Shown here piece by piece: positions 25,979-34,581 of a stretch of 47,971 nucleotides of DNA. The notes beneath the pieces were generated by a model that ran no database searches, was not told the origin of the DNA, and worked only from the letters and a program-made list of their open reading frames with translations. The stretch lies in contig CAMYUW010000017.1 in assembly GCA_947302275.1 (NCBI GenBank), forward strand, positions 1-47,971, in the 5' to 3' direction. Position numbers and translations under genes: made by a program. This stretch comes from an uncultured Prevotellaceae bacterium (lineage in GTDB: Bacteria > Bacteroidota > Bacteroidia > Bacteroidales > Muribaculaceae). How positions within the stretch are numbered: position 1 is the first letter of the stretch; each line of letters starts with the position of its first letter.

Positions 25979-27337
25979 ATGAATAAATCAGTGTTTATAT
26001 TATTGGCAGGATGCCTGATGCTGATGGCAGTGAAGACCAATGCCCAAGAGGCTTACGCTGAAAAGCCTTATACTTGGACTTTGCAGGATTGCATCAACTG
26101 GGCAAAGCAGCAGAATATCACCGTACAGCGTAACAAGGTGAACGTGCGCACCTCCCAAATTGACTTGCAGGAGGCCAAAGCCAACCGCTTGCCCACGGTA
26201 GAATTCTCCACCAGTCAGTATGTCAGCAACCGTCCTTTCCAGGAGAGCTACAGTGGTGTTATCGGCACCGAGGTGGTTTCATTCAGTAACAAAAATAGCT
26301 ACAGTGGCAACTATGGCGTGAACGCCTCGATGAATCTGTACAATGGTGGACTGACTAAAAACAACATCAAACTGGCCGAAATCAATTCGCAGATTGCCGA
26401 ATTGCGTGTGCAGGCGAGCGAAATGACCATCGAGGAGCAGATTACACAGCTGTATGTGCAGATTCTTTATTCCCAGGATGCAGTGAAGCACGACGACGAA
26501 TTGATTGCCCTGAGCGAGACACAACTGGAGCAGGCGCGTGCCCGCAAGCAGGCCGGATTGCTCAACAAGGCTGACGTCTCTCAGTTTGAATCCCAACTGG
26601 CCCAAGACAAGTTTCAGAAGGTCGCCGATGAAACCACCCTTGAAGGCTTTAAACTTCAGCTCAAGCAGTTGATGGAACTGGATGGAGATGAGGTGCTCTT
26701 GCTGGCCGACTCTGTGCTTGAGGGTAACGTGCTGGCCGAACTGCCAAACAAGCAGCAGGTGTATGAATACGCAATAGGCAACAGGCCGGAATTGAAGGCT
26801 CAACAGCTGGCGATGGACAGGACCTATATCAACGAGGATATAGCCAAGGCGGGCAATAAGCCGGTCATTTATGCCAACGCAGGCATCAGCACGACCAATT
26901 CTTCAGGAAATGGCAACATGTTCACTCAGTTGAAAAACCAGTGGAGCAATGGCATCGGTGTGACATTGAGCATCCCCATCTGGGATCATGGCAAGACCAA
27001 GCATGCCGTAGCCAGGGCGCGTCTGGAACGTGAAAACACTTATCTTGACATGGTCGAGACCCAGAAGAATCTCTGGAAGACGATCGAGAACTACTGGTTG
27101 CAGGCCCATAACAACCAGCAGCGCTACATTGCTGCCAAGGAAAAAGTGGATTATTGCCGTGAGAGCTACAATCTGACAAGCGAACAGTTCCGCCTGGGCA
27201 TGAAGAACATCATTGAACTCACTCAGGACAAGACCAACCTGAGCACCGCCATACAGCAGATGCTGCGAGCCAAATATGAGGCACTGCTCAACATGTCCTT
27301 GCTCAAGTATTATAAGGGTGAAACTATTGGTTTCTGA
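25979..27337 (+). CDS. TolC-family outer-membrane efflux protein
   Basis: 452 residues with signal peptide MNKSVFILLAGCLMLMAVKTNA. Two OEP repeats of long coiled-coil helices with short beta strands (TLQDCINWAKQQNITVQRNK; NRPELKAQQLAMDRTYINED; LTSEQFRLGMKNIIELTQDK), the TolC layout. Trimerises to form a trans-periplasmic tunnel. First of four efflux genes (TolC, fusion protein, ATPase, permease). No clean TAnnTTTG promoter precedes it; GTAACTTTTTGG at about 25920 is a poor candidate with one extra base. Confidence 0.93.
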   Translation: MNKSVFILLAGCLMLMAVKTNAQEAYAEKPYTWTLQDCINWAKQQNITVQRNKVNVRTSQIDLQEAKANRLPTVEFSTSQYVSNRPFQESYSGVIGTEVVSFSNKNSYSGNYGVNASMNLYNGGLTKNNIKLAEINSQIAELRVQASEMTIEEQITQLYVQILYSQDAVKHDDELIALSETQLEQARARKQAGLLNKADVSQFESQLAQDKFQKVADETTLEGFKLQLKQLMELDGDEVLLLADSVLEGNVLAELPNKQQVYEYAIGNRPELKAQQLAMDRTYINEDIAKAGNKPVIYANAGISTTNSSGNGNMFTQLKNQWSNGIGVTLSIPIWDHGKTKHAVARARLERENTYLDMVETQKNLWKTIENYWLQAHNNQQRYIAAKEKVDYCRESYNLTSEQFRLGMKNIIELTQDKTNLSTAIQQMLRAKYEALLNMSLLKYYKGETIGF

Positions 27338-27366
27338 ATCAAACAACAATAAAAAGATATATCACG

Positions 27367-28521
27367 ATGAAAAGAAAGAAAAAAATTATCCTGGCGCTGG
27401 TTGCCCTGCTGATCATCGCAGGTATCGTTGCTATGCTTGCCAAGAAGGGCAGTGACGATATCATCAGTTTCCAGACCACCGAAGTGGCTCCTGGCGAAAT
27501 CGCCACCAATATCACCGCCACAGGAACCATCGAGCCTGTCACCACAGTGGATGTGGGTACACAGGTGTCGGGTATCGTCAAGCGATTGTATGTGGACTAT
27601 AACAGTGTCGTCAGGCGCGGACAGGTCATTGCCGAGCTGGACCGCACCAACCTGTTGAGCGACCTTTCGTCAATGCAGGCCCACCTGCGTTCAGCGCAGA
27701 TTGAACTGGACTACCAAAAAAAGAATTACGCCCGCTATGCTGAGTTGAAGCAAAAGGACCTGGTGAGCCTGCAGGAGTATGACGTGGCTCTGGAGAATTA
27801 CCGCAAAGCGCAGGAAAGTGTCAGGATTGCGCAGCAGGATGTCGCCAGGGCTAAGACCAACTTGAGCTACGCCACTGTCTATTCTCCAATCGACGGTGTG
27901 GTTATCAGCAAGTCGGTAGAGGAAGGCCAGACTGTGGCATCGGCCTTCAGTACCCCGTCTATCGTAAAGATTGCCAAGGACTTGACCGACATGCAGTGCA
28001 TCGCCAAGGTGGATGAGGCCGACATCGGCGAGGTGCGTGAAGGCCAGCGCGTGACCTTCACAGTTGACGCTTACCCCGACGACGTGTTCTCGGGCAGCGT
28101 CAAGCAGGTGCGCCAGAACCCCGTCACCACCAATAATGTGGTGACCTATGAGGTAGTCATCAGCGCCCCCAACGCCGACCTCAAACTCAAGCCGGGCCTG
28201 ACTGCCAGCATCACCATCTACACGCTGGAACGCAGCGGCGTCATCAGTGTCCCCTCGGCCGCCTTGCGCTTTACCCCCGAGGCTAGCGTATTCGGCAACA
28301 AGTATGTCATCAAGGACACCACCGCCGAGCACAAGTTGTGGACCCTGGAGGGCAACGTCCTCACCGCCCACAAGGTGGAAGTCGGCGTGACCGACGGTCT
28401 GCGCACCGAGATCATCAGCGGCATGAAAGAGGGCACAACCGTCATCCAGTCGTTCGAGGTGGGTGTTGCCACTCCTCCCGGAAAGAAAGACGCTCCCAAG
28501 AACAAAGAAAACAAGAAGTAA
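27367..28521 (+). CDS. MacA-like periplasmic membrane-fusion protein
   Basis: 384 residues: N-terminal membrane anchor (about 6-24), barrel-sandwich/lipoyl half (TATGTIEPVTTVDVGTQVSG), coiled-coil hairpin (about 95-165), second lipoyl half (SPIDGVVISKSVEEGQTVA), beta-barrel and membrane-proximal domains. It matches the MacA/HlyD family that joins ABC permeases to TolC. It follows tolC by 29 bp and precedes the ATPase by 3 bp. The C-terminus is lysine-rich (KKDAPKNKENKK). Confidence 0.93.
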   Translation: MKRKKKIILALVALLIIAGIVAMLAKKGSDDIISFQTTEVAPGEIATNITATGTIEPVTTVDVGTQVSGIVKRLYVDYNSVVRRGQVIAELDRTNLLSDLSSMQAHLRSAQIELDYQKKNYARYAELKQKDLVSLQEYDVALENYRKAQESVRIAQQDVARAKTNLSYATVYSPIDGVVISKSVEEGQTVASAFSTPSIVKIAKDLTDMQCIAKVDEADIGEVREGQRVTFTVDAYPDDVFSGSVKQVRQNPVTTNNVVTYEVVISAPNADLKLKPGLTASITIYTLERSGVISVPSAALRFTPEASVFGNKYVIKDTTAEHKLWTLEGNVLTAHKVEVGVTDGLRTEIISGMKEGTTVIQSFEVGVATPPGKKDAPKNKENKK

Positions 28522-28524
28522 ACA

Positions 28525-29271
28525 ATGGAACCAAAACCAGTCATAGAACTTGATGGCATCCGCCGCGACTTTGTGGTGGGCGAGGAGACGGTACACGCCC
28601 TTCGAGGGGTCTCCTTCACCATCCATGAGGGCGAGTTCGTCACCATCATGGGCACATCGGGTTCGGGAAAATCCACCCTGCTCAACATTCTGGGATGCCT
28701 GGATACCCCCACGAGCGGCGAATACCGCCTGGATGGCACCCCGGTGCGCACCATGAGCAAAACGCAACGAGCCGTGCTCAGGAACCGCAAGATCGGCTTC
28801 GTGTTCCAGAGTTACAACCTGCTGGCCAAGACCACCGCGGTCGAGAACGTGGAGCTGCCGCTGATGTACAACAGCGCCGTCAGTGCCCGTGAACGTCGCG
28901 AACGTGCCGTCACCGCCCTGCAGCGCGTGGGGCTGGGCGACCGCTTGAACCACAAAAGCAACCAGATGTCGGGTGGACAGATGCAGCGTGTGGCCATCGC
29001 CCGCGCCCTGGTCAACGACCCCGCCGTCATCTTGGCCGATGAGGCGACGGGCAACCTGGACACCCGCACGTCGTTTGAGATCCTGGTATTGTTCCAGCAA
29101 CTCCATGCCGAGGGACGCACCATCATCTTTGTGACCCACAATCCCGAGATTGCCCAATATTCCACCCGCACCATCACCTTGAGTGACGGCAAACTTCGGG
29201 AGGACAGGATAAACGACAACATCCTTGATGCTGCCGAGAAACTCGCTTCGCTCCCCATCGAGGAAGACTGA
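28525..29271 (+). CDS. MacB-type ABC transporter ATP-binding subunit
   Basis: A 248-residue nucleotide-binding protein of the MacB/LolD/FtsE group. Walker A GTSGSGKST lies at residues 43-51 (K49), the signature is MSGGQMQRVAIARAL, Walker B is VILADEATGNLD and the switch histidine is in VTHNP. Unlike Escherichia coli MacB, ATPase and permease are separate polypeptides here. It is separated from the permease gene by 171 bp that contains a perfect tandem duplication, unusual inside an operon. Confidence 0.95.
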   Translation: MEPKPVIELDGIRRDFVVGEETVHALRGVSFTIHEGEFVTIMGTSGSGKSTLLNILGCLDTPTSGEYRLDGTPVRTMSKTQRAVLRNRKIGFVFQSYNLLAKTTAVENVELPLMYNSAVSARERRERAVTALQRVGLGDRLNHKSNQMSGGQMQRVAIARALVNDPAVILADEATGNLDTRTSFEILVLFQQLHAEGRTIIFVTHNPEIAQYSTRTITLSDGKLREDRINDNILDAAEKLASLPIEED

Positions 29272-29277
29272 GCTATA

Positions 29278-29361
29278 AGTGAGAAATTAGGCGTTAGAAG
29301 TTAGGAGTGAGAAATTAGGAGTGAGAAATTAGGCGTTAGAAGTTAGGAGTGAGAAATTAGG
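29278..29361 (+). repeat. Perfect tandem duplication of a 42-bp unit
   Basis: The unit beginning AGTGAGAAATTAGGCGTTAG occurs twice head to tail, at 29278-29319 and 29320-29361. Within each unit GTGAGAAATTAGG also repeats. A second repeat block with ACTTACA and ACTAAAA units follows to 29442. It is non-coding and lies between the ATPase and permease genes. Confidence 0.85.
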
Positions 29362-29442
29362 CGATAGTAATCGTACTTACAACTTACAACTTACAACTAA
29401 AAACTAAAAACTTACAACTAAAAACTTAAAACTATAAAAACG
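29362..29442 (+). repeat. A-rich ACTTACA/ACTAAAA repeats before the permease start
   Basis: The spacer is composed of short near-repeats of ACTTACA and ACTAAAA and ends ACTATAAAAACG directly before the ATG at 29443. Similar A-rich short repeats precede other start codons in the window, for example tsaE at 41361. In Bacteroidota, A-rich leaders help translation, so this may act as an unstructured initiation region. Confidence 0.6.
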
Positions 29443-30684
29443 ATGAATATCACCAATCTGTTCAAAATTGCCTTGAAGGCCATCGGTGCCAACAAGATGC
29501 GCAGTTTCCTCACCATGCTGGGCATCATCATCGGCGTGTCGTCGGTCATCATCATGCTTGCCCTGGGCACAGGTTCCAAGGCGACCATCATGCAAGAGAT
29601 CGAAGACGTGGATCCGGGGGCATTAATGATTATACCTGGACCAGAGTATGAGGAAACTGGCGGTAATTGGCTGCCTGAGTATAGCCAAACCATCACGCAG
29701 GCCGACTATCACAGCATTCTGGATAAGAGCAAATATTTGAAAGCCGTGTGCCCCATGGTTTACTCCTCCGGTCAATTCATTAACGGCAAGAATAATCACA
29801 GCGGTTCGGTACAGGGCGTGAATAATGAATTCCTTGATATCAATGGACTCTCGATTTCTGAAGGTGATATGTTCACCGATGCCGAAGTCAAGGGTTCGGC
29901 CAAGGTGTGCATCATCGGTAAGACGGTCGTGGACAAACTCTTCACCAATGGTGCTGACCCCATCGGGACAGTCATCCGCATCAACACGATGCCCGTCAGG
30001 GTTGTGGGCGTGCTCAAGAGCAAGGGGCGTACAGCCTTTGGACAGGATCAGGACGATATCGTGCTCATGCCTTACACGACAGTGATGAAGCGCATGACAT
30101 CGCAGAATTATTTTGATATGATTTATGTCGCCGCGACAAGTAAGGAAATGTCCCAGTTGGCCAAACAGGATGTGACGGAAATCCTGCGTGAGAACCATAA
30201 ACTCAAAGAAGGCGATATGCAGGATTTCAGAGTCAATTCACTGGAGGAAGCTACCTCGATGGTTGATTCGGTGATGAACATTCTCACCCTGCTGCTCTCG
30301 TGCATCGCCGGCATCTCACTGCTGGTGGGCGGTATCGGCATCATGAACATCATGTATGTGAGCGTGACCGAGCGCACCCGTGAAATCGGTCTGCGTATGA
30401 GCGTTGGCGCCCGCACGGTCGATATCATGAGCCAATTCCTCATCGAAGCCATCCTTATCAGCGTCACTGGAGGCCTTATCGGGGTGCTCATTGGTGCCGG
30501 AATCTCCTATATTGCCCGCTTTGTCATGATGCACTTCACCGACTATCATATACTCATCGCTGTGGAGCCGTGGACCGTGCTGCTCTCGTTCGGCATCTGC
30601 ACCATCACGGGCGTGTTCTTCGGCTGGTATCCTGCCAAGAAAGCCGCCAATCTTGACCCCATCGACGCCCTGCGCTACGAGTAA
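29443..30684 (+). CDS. MacB-type ABC transporter permease (FtsX-like)
   Basis: 413 residues: N-terminal transmembrane helix (about 22-42), a periplasmic MacB_PCD domain (about 50-250) and three C-terminal helices of the FtsX domain (NILTLLLSCIAGISLLVGGI; RTREIGLRMSVGAR motif). Together with the ATPase, fusion protein and TolC it forms a tripartite efflux pump, exporting perhaps a peptide, lipid or antibiotic. The adjacent sensor kinase pair probably governs it. Confidence 0.94.
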   Translation: MNITNLFKIALKAIGANKMRSFLTMLGIIIGVSSVIIMLALGTGSKATIMQEIEDVDPGALMIIPGPEYEETGGNWLPEYSQTITQADYHSILDKSKYLKAVCPMVYSSGQFINGKNNHSGSVQGVNNEFLDINGLSISEGDMFTDAEVKGSAKVCIIGKTVVDKLFTNGADPIGTVIRINTMPVRVVGVLKSKGRTAFGQDQDDIVLMPYTTVMKRMTSQNYFDMIYVAATSKEMSQLAKQDVTEILRENHKLKEGDMQDFRVNSLEEATSMVDSVMNILTLLLSCIAGISLLVGGIGIMNIMYVSVTERTREIGLRMSVGARTVDIMSQFLIEAILISVTGGLIGVLIGAGISYIARFVMMHFTDYHILIAVEPWTVLLSFGICTITGVFFGWYPAKKAANLDPIDALRYE

Positions 30685-30720
30685 CTTTGTCTATTGGTTT
30701 TTAGTTTTTATCGATATTAT

Positions 30721-30752
30721 TTTGTCATAGCCGAAATAGTTGATTATCTTTG
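30721..30752 (+). promoter_or_regulatory. Promoter of the LytS/LytTR pair
   Basis: TTTG (30721-30724), a 20-bp spacer and TATCTTTG (30745-30752). The predicted start near 30759 lies downstream of the alternative in-frame start at 30694, confirming ATG 30781 as the kinase start. Confidence 0.78.
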
Positions 30753-30780
30753 CGATATAATTAATCATCACGATTGTAAA

Positions 30781-31857
30781 ATGACAACTAAGATCGATAA
30801 AACCAAGTCCAAGTATCGCTATCTCATGCTGCATTGGCTATGCTGGTCGGTGCTGATTATCATCCCGATGTTCTTCCACAGTTCCAGCGATGACTTGCTG
30901 GTATTCTGGACCCGATACATCAAGTGGTTGGGCAATCCCTTGGCCTACATGCTGGTGTTCTATTTGAACTACTTGTGGGTGGTGCCTCGTTTCCTGCTCA
31001 AGAAACGCGACTGGAAAATGTTCTTGCTCATCAATGTGCTGGTGGTTCTCGGCGGTATCTTTGTCATGGATGTATTCCACTGGTTCGCTGTGCACAATTT
31101 GCCCGATATTTACAACAATCAACCCAAACAACCGCATGTCAGGCTTCCCCGATATTTTTGGGCCATATTGACACTGATCCTGATTATTGCACTGGCAGTG
31201 GCGTTGCGCATGATCCAGCACTGGCAACGCATCGAGGAGGTTCGTCAAGAAGCCGAAGCCGCCCGTGCCGAGGCCGAGTTGAGCAACCTGCGCAACCAGA
31301 TGAACCCCCATTTCCTGCTGAACACGCTGAACAATATCTATGCCCTCATCGCCTTTGACCAGGAGAAGGCGCAGATGGCGGTGGGAGAGTTGAGCAAGTT
31401 GTTGCGGCATGTGCTCTATGAGAACCAGCAGGACTTTGTGCCGCTTTATAAGGAAGCTGACTTCATGCGCAACTACATCGAGCTGATGAAAATACGCGTG
31501 ACCGATCATGTGAAGATTGATGCTAATATCAACGTGCAGCCCAAGGATTCCACTCCCATAGCGCCGCTGTTGTTGATCTCTCTCATCGAGAACGCTTTCA
31601 AGCACGGCATATCGCCGCAGGGCACTGGCGAAATCAAGGTGGATATCAATCAGGTTGGAGGTGATATCACCTGCGAGATACAGAACACTTGCTACCCCAA
31701 GAGCAGGAATGACAAGAGTGGCTCAGGCATCGGCCTGGAGCAGGTGAGCCGCCGTCTGGAACTGATGTACCCCGACCGCTACACATGGGAGAAGGGTACA
31801 ACACCCGATGGCAAGCAGTATTATTCTAAAATTATTCTCAAGAAAGAAGGAAAATAA
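30781..31857 (+). CDS. LytS/YehU-type sensor histidine kinase
   Basis: 358 residues from ATG 30781. Four predicted membrane helices (about 15-36, 45-68, 80-102, 127-147), a short coiled coil (EEVRQEAEAARAEAELSN) and a His_kinase domain with phosphoacceptor H177 in NQMNPHFLLNTLNNIY. The N box (LISLIENAFKHG) and G box (GSGIGLEQVSRRLELMY) follow. It has no extracellular sensor domain, so the membrane region probably senses. Its stop overlaps the regulator start (TAATG). It lies after an efflux operon, so it probably senses envelope stress or the exported compound. Confidence 0.93.
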   Translation: MTTKIDKTKSKYRYLMLHWLCWSVLIIIPMFFHSSSDDLLVFWTRYIKWLGNPLAYMLVFYLNYLWVVPRFLLKKRDWKMFLLINVLVVLGGIFVMDVFHWFAVHNLPDIYNNQPKQPHVRLPRYFWAILTLILIIALAVALRMIQHWQRIEEVRQEAEAARAEAELSNLRNQMNPHFLLNTLNNIYALIAFDQEKAQMAVGELSKLLRHVLYENQQDFVPLYKEADFMRNYIELMKIRVTDHVKIDANINVQPKDSTPIAPLLLISLIENAFKHGISPQGTGEIKVDINQVGGDITCEIQNTCYPKSRNDKSGSGIGLEQVSRRLELMYPDRYTWEKGTTPDGKQYYSKIILKKEGK

Positions 31858-32576
31858 TGATTATCAAGTGTGCTATAGTTGACGATGAGCCGCTGGCAGT
31901 GGAATTGCTGGCGAGCTATGTTGAAAAGATACCTTTCCTGGAATTATGCGGTAAGTACAGCAATGCAACCGATGCGTTGCATGGCATCGGTGAGCAGCCT
32001 GTTGACCTGCTGTTCCTCGACATCCAGATGCCCGAGCTCAACGGCTTGGAGTTGAGCCGCATGGTGCCTGAAAACACAAGAGTCGTGTTTACCACGGCAT
32101 TTAACCAATATGCCGTTGACGGATTCCGTGCCAATGCGCTGGACTACCTGTTAAAGCCCATCAGCTATGCTGATTTTCTGGAGGCGTGCAACAGGGCAAT
32201 GCAGTGGTTCCAACTCGTGCAGCAAAACGATCAACCCGCTACCCGTGCCGAGGAGGAACCCACTAGCATCTTCGTCAAGAGCGAGTACAAACTGCTTCAA
32301 ATCAACCTGGATGACATCCGCTACATCGAGGGTTTGAAGGATTATGTGAAGATTTACACCGAGCAATCGCAGCACCCCATCCTCTCGTTGATGAACATGA
32401 AGGCCATCGAGCAGATGCTGCCTGCATCGCGCTTCATCAGGGTGCATCGCTCGTTCATTGTGCAGAAGAGCAAGATTCGCGAGATAGAGCGCAACCGCAT
32501 CGTCTTTGGAGATGTATATATTCCCATAGGCGACAGTTACAAGCAGGCCTTCCAGGACTTTATCAATGCCAAATAA
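31857..32576 (+). CDS. LytTR-family response regulator
   Basis: 239 residues: receiver domain with D9-D10, phosphoacceptor D55 (LLFLDIQMPEL) and K105-type lysine (LLKPISY), then a LytTR DNA-binding domain (about 140-239; YIEGLKDYVKIYTE, FIRVHRSFIVQKSKI). Partner of the overlapping LytS kinase. Expected to bind direct repeats in target promoters; candidate targets are its own operon and the efflux genes. Confidence 0.94.
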   Translation: MIIKCAIVDDEPLAVELLASYVEKIPFLELCGKYSNATDALHGIGEQPVDLLFLDIQMPELNGLELSRMVPENTRVVFTTAFNQYAVDGFRANALDYLLKPISYADFLEACNRAMQWFQLVQQNDQPATRAEEEPTSIFVKSEYKLLQINLDDIRYIEGLKDYVKIYTEQSQHPILSLMNMKAIEQMLPASRFIRVHRSFIVQKSKIREIERNRIVFGDVYIPIGDSYKQAFQDFINAK

Positions 32577-32659
32577 CGGTTATTGTGTCATTCATGGTGC
32601 TTTGGGCATGCTTTTTGCAATACAGAGCTAGGTAATTGTGTTTAATTTAAGGACTGAAT

Positions 32660-33595
32660 ATGGAATTTCATCTGATTAGAAATGGAAAACAGGAAGGTCC
32701 GTTTTCCGTCGAAGAATTGTCGCAGCAGGGGATTACCCCCGAGAGCGAAGTGTGGGCTCCAGGAATGGCCGACTGGCAACAGGCGGGTGACGTTCCTGAA
32801 TTGACTGCCGTGCTGCAACGTGCCGAGTTTGAGGCATCGCAGCAGGCCGCCCGCGCTGCCGAGAATCAGCCGACGATGGGGCAGCCCTATGCCCCGGCCC
32901 CGCCGCAGACTCAGGTGCCGCCTCAAGTGCCGCCCCGCTGGCCCGTGGATGAGCCCAAGAAGAAAAGCGGCTGCACGCCGTGGCTGGTCGCCCTGTTGAT
33001 TCTTGCCATCCTTTTTGCCACGATGGTGTTCACCTGTCCTGACCGTGCCGACCATGAAGCCGCCATCCAGGAGGTGACCAAGGCATGGGTAGGCGACAAG
33101 GTGGATGAGAACTTGGGTAGCATCACCGGCATTGGAGGTGTGTTTGGTGACCTCATCAACAAGGCCCTCAAGGAATTGACGGGCGTTGGCACCGACAAAG
33201 TCATCTCTAAATTTCTTGATGTCAAGAATTATATGGTGTGTTCAGTAGGGCGAATGTCCATCAGCGCCGACGAGGAGAAAATGGTATCGCTGGGTATCTT
33301 CGGCCACGTGTTTACCTTCGGCAAGGAGGACATCGAGAAGGCTTGGACCCGTGCGATGGACGACTACGAGGCCAATCACGGGATCACGCCTCCGCCAACT
33401 CCCGCTCCCCAACAGGACGAAGGCGAGGACCCTCAGGACGAGGAAGTCATGCCTGATCCCCGCGTGCTCCCCGATAGCGTTATGGGCATCGAGGTTCCCG
33501 AGGGTCTGGACAGCATGGTCAACCAGATGGCCAACGAGGCTGTCCGCATGGCTAAGGAGTGGGCCAAGCAAAAGATCGACGAGCTGGGCAAGTAA
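32660..33595 (+). CDS. DUF4339 (GYF_2) membrane protein
   Basis: 311 residues. Residues 1-55 are a GYF_2/DUF4339 domain (HLIRNGKQEGPFSVEEL, WAPGMADWQQAGDV), which binds proline-rich peptides. A proline-rich linker (about 75-97), one transmembrane helix (about 107-126) and a predicted extracytoplasmic domain (about 127-240) reminiscent of DUF4359 follow. The C-terminus is acidic (QQDEGEDPQDEEV) and ends with a helical stretch. No signal peptide; the helix should anchor it with the GYF domain in the cytoplasm. A terminator follows the gene. Confidence 0.82.
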   Translation: MEFHLIRNGKQEGPFSVEELSQQGITPESEVWAPGMADWQQAGDVPELTAVLQRAEFEASQQAARAAENQPTMGQPYAPAPPQTQVPPQVPPRWPVDEPKKKSGCTPWLVALLILAILFATMVFTCPDRADHEAAIQEVTKAWVGDKVDENLGSITGIGGVFGDLINKALKELTGVGTDKVISKFLDVKNYMVCSVGRMSISADEEKMVSLGIFGHVFTFGKEDIEKAWTRAMDDYEANHGITPPPTPAPQQDEGEDPQDEEVMPDPRVLPDSVMGIEVPEGLDSMVNQMANEAVRMAKEWAKQKIDELGK

Positions 33596-33628
33596 GGCTG
33601 CAGGCCTCACACTTTATCCCTTAAGACA

Positions 33629-33674
33629 AGCATCACGGGTGTGGAAAAGTCCTTGCCCGTGATGCTGTTTTTTA
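33629..33674 (+). terminator. Intrinsic terminator after the DUF4339 gene
   Basis: AGCATCACGGG (33629-33639) pairs with CCCGTGATGCT (33656-33666), followed by G and six T. It also stands between two convergent genes. Confidence 0.88.
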
Positions 33675-33690
33675 TATCCTTATCGTGGAG

Positions 33691-34359
33691 TTATCCTCCA
33701 CAGGCTTTCATCAGGTAGATGAATAGCATAATGAATAGAATCCACGTGAAGCAACCGATGCGCCTGGGCTGCGGTCCGCTCTGTCTTGGATTGCTGCCCT
33801 GCATGGGCTGTTGAGGCGGGGTGTAGTCGTAGAGGTTGCGGTGAGGAATGAGGATTTGGCGGGGACCGCCGTTGTTGTAGGGGCCGATGACGCCACCTGC
33901 TTCCAGCTGGCGGATGAGTTCGGCGGCACGCTCGTCACTGATGTGGAAGCGGTCGCGCAGCATCATCGGAGTGATGGAGACGCAACTCATCAGGTATTGC
34001 ACTGCCTCGTTGTAGAGGGGGTCGCTGTTGGGGACAGGAGGCGGCAACACCGTCACATCCTCGGGAGCGATGTCAACCGCCGTGGTGGCGCTTGAGGATT
34101 GGGAGTCGAAACTGCAGCCGCAGTTAGGGCAGAAGTGGGCGTTGCTGTTAGCCTCATGGCCGCATTTGGGGCAGTTGATGGTGTGTGAGGGCTCAACGGT
34201 TGTGTCAAGGTCCAGCGTGTCGTGGGGTATATAGGCATAATCGCCCACGATGTGCAGTTCACACAAGCATTGGGGGCAGATGACCTTATACTCGCTATTG
34301 ATGAGCACCTCGGTGCTCAGGTCCATCTTTTTGCCGCATTTGGGACATGTGTATATCAT
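33691..34359 (-). CDS. Zinc-ribbon/FtsK-gamma-like winged-helix membrane protein
   Basis: 222 residues. Two zinc ribbons: residues 4-36 (CPKCGKKM ... CPQCLCEL) and about 63-82 (CPKCGHEANSNAHFCPNCGC). Residues about 111-172 match the FtsK gamma winged helix (DPLYNEAVQYLMSCVSITPM, DRFHISDERAAELIRQLEAG, GVIGP), which in FtsK recognises KOPS DNA. A proline/glutamine linker and one C-terminal transmembrane helix (about 202-218) follow. There is no motor domain. A possible tail-anchored DNA-binding protein; the combination is unusual. Confidence 0.82.
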   Translation of the reverse strand: MIYTCPKCGKKMDLSTEVLINSEYKVICPQCLCELHIVGDYAYIPHDTLDLDTTVEPSHTINCPKCGHEANSNAHFCPNCGCSFDSQSSSATTAVDIAPEDVTVLPPPVPNSDPLYNEAVQYLMSCVSITPMMLRDRFHISDERAAELIRQLEAGGVIGPYNNGGPRQILIPHRNLYDYTPPQQPMQGSNPRQSGPQPRRIGCFTWILFIMLFIYLMKACGG

Positions 34360-34381
34360 AATTGTCGTTGATGTTTAGTCG

Positions 34382-34413
34382 CAAAGGTAGTGAAAAACAT
34401 ATTCTTTTCCAAA
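34382..34413 (-). promoter_or_regulatory. Promoter of the zinc-ribbon/FtsK-gamma gene
   Basis: On the minus strand TTTG (34410-34413), 20 bp, TACCTTTG (34382-34389). Predicted start near 34375, about 16 nt before the ATG. Confidence 0.75.
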
Positions 34414-34473
34414 TCCTGCAAGAATCGTGCCGATTGATGGTGCCGCTCGGCATACAGTTTTTTGGAAGACTTA

Positions 34474-34504
34474 TTGTGATTGTTACTGATTCTTGCTACT
34501 TTTG
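34474..34504 (+). promoter_or_regulatory. Promoter of the CYTH gene
   Basis: TTG (34474-34476), 20 bp, TACTTTTG (34497-34504). Predicted start near 34511, about 70 nt before the ATG at 34582. It argues against the alternative start at 34480. Confidence 0.75.
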
Positions 34505-34581
34505 CATCTGTGACCAGGTTGTGGTTACAATTAATGGTCCGTTTTAAATTGAGAATCAAATACCGAGCAAACCGAACAGAT

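Noticed and set aside
27691..29157. A 488-codon minus-strand frame opposite the fusion protein and ATPase genes
   Set aside because: The plus-strand genes have complete family motifs; the antisense frame is composed of unlikely histidine/valine-rich sequence.
30694..30780. Upstream start of the LytS kinase
   Set aside because: The -33/-7 promoter lies inside this stretch, so it cannot be translated from that promoter.
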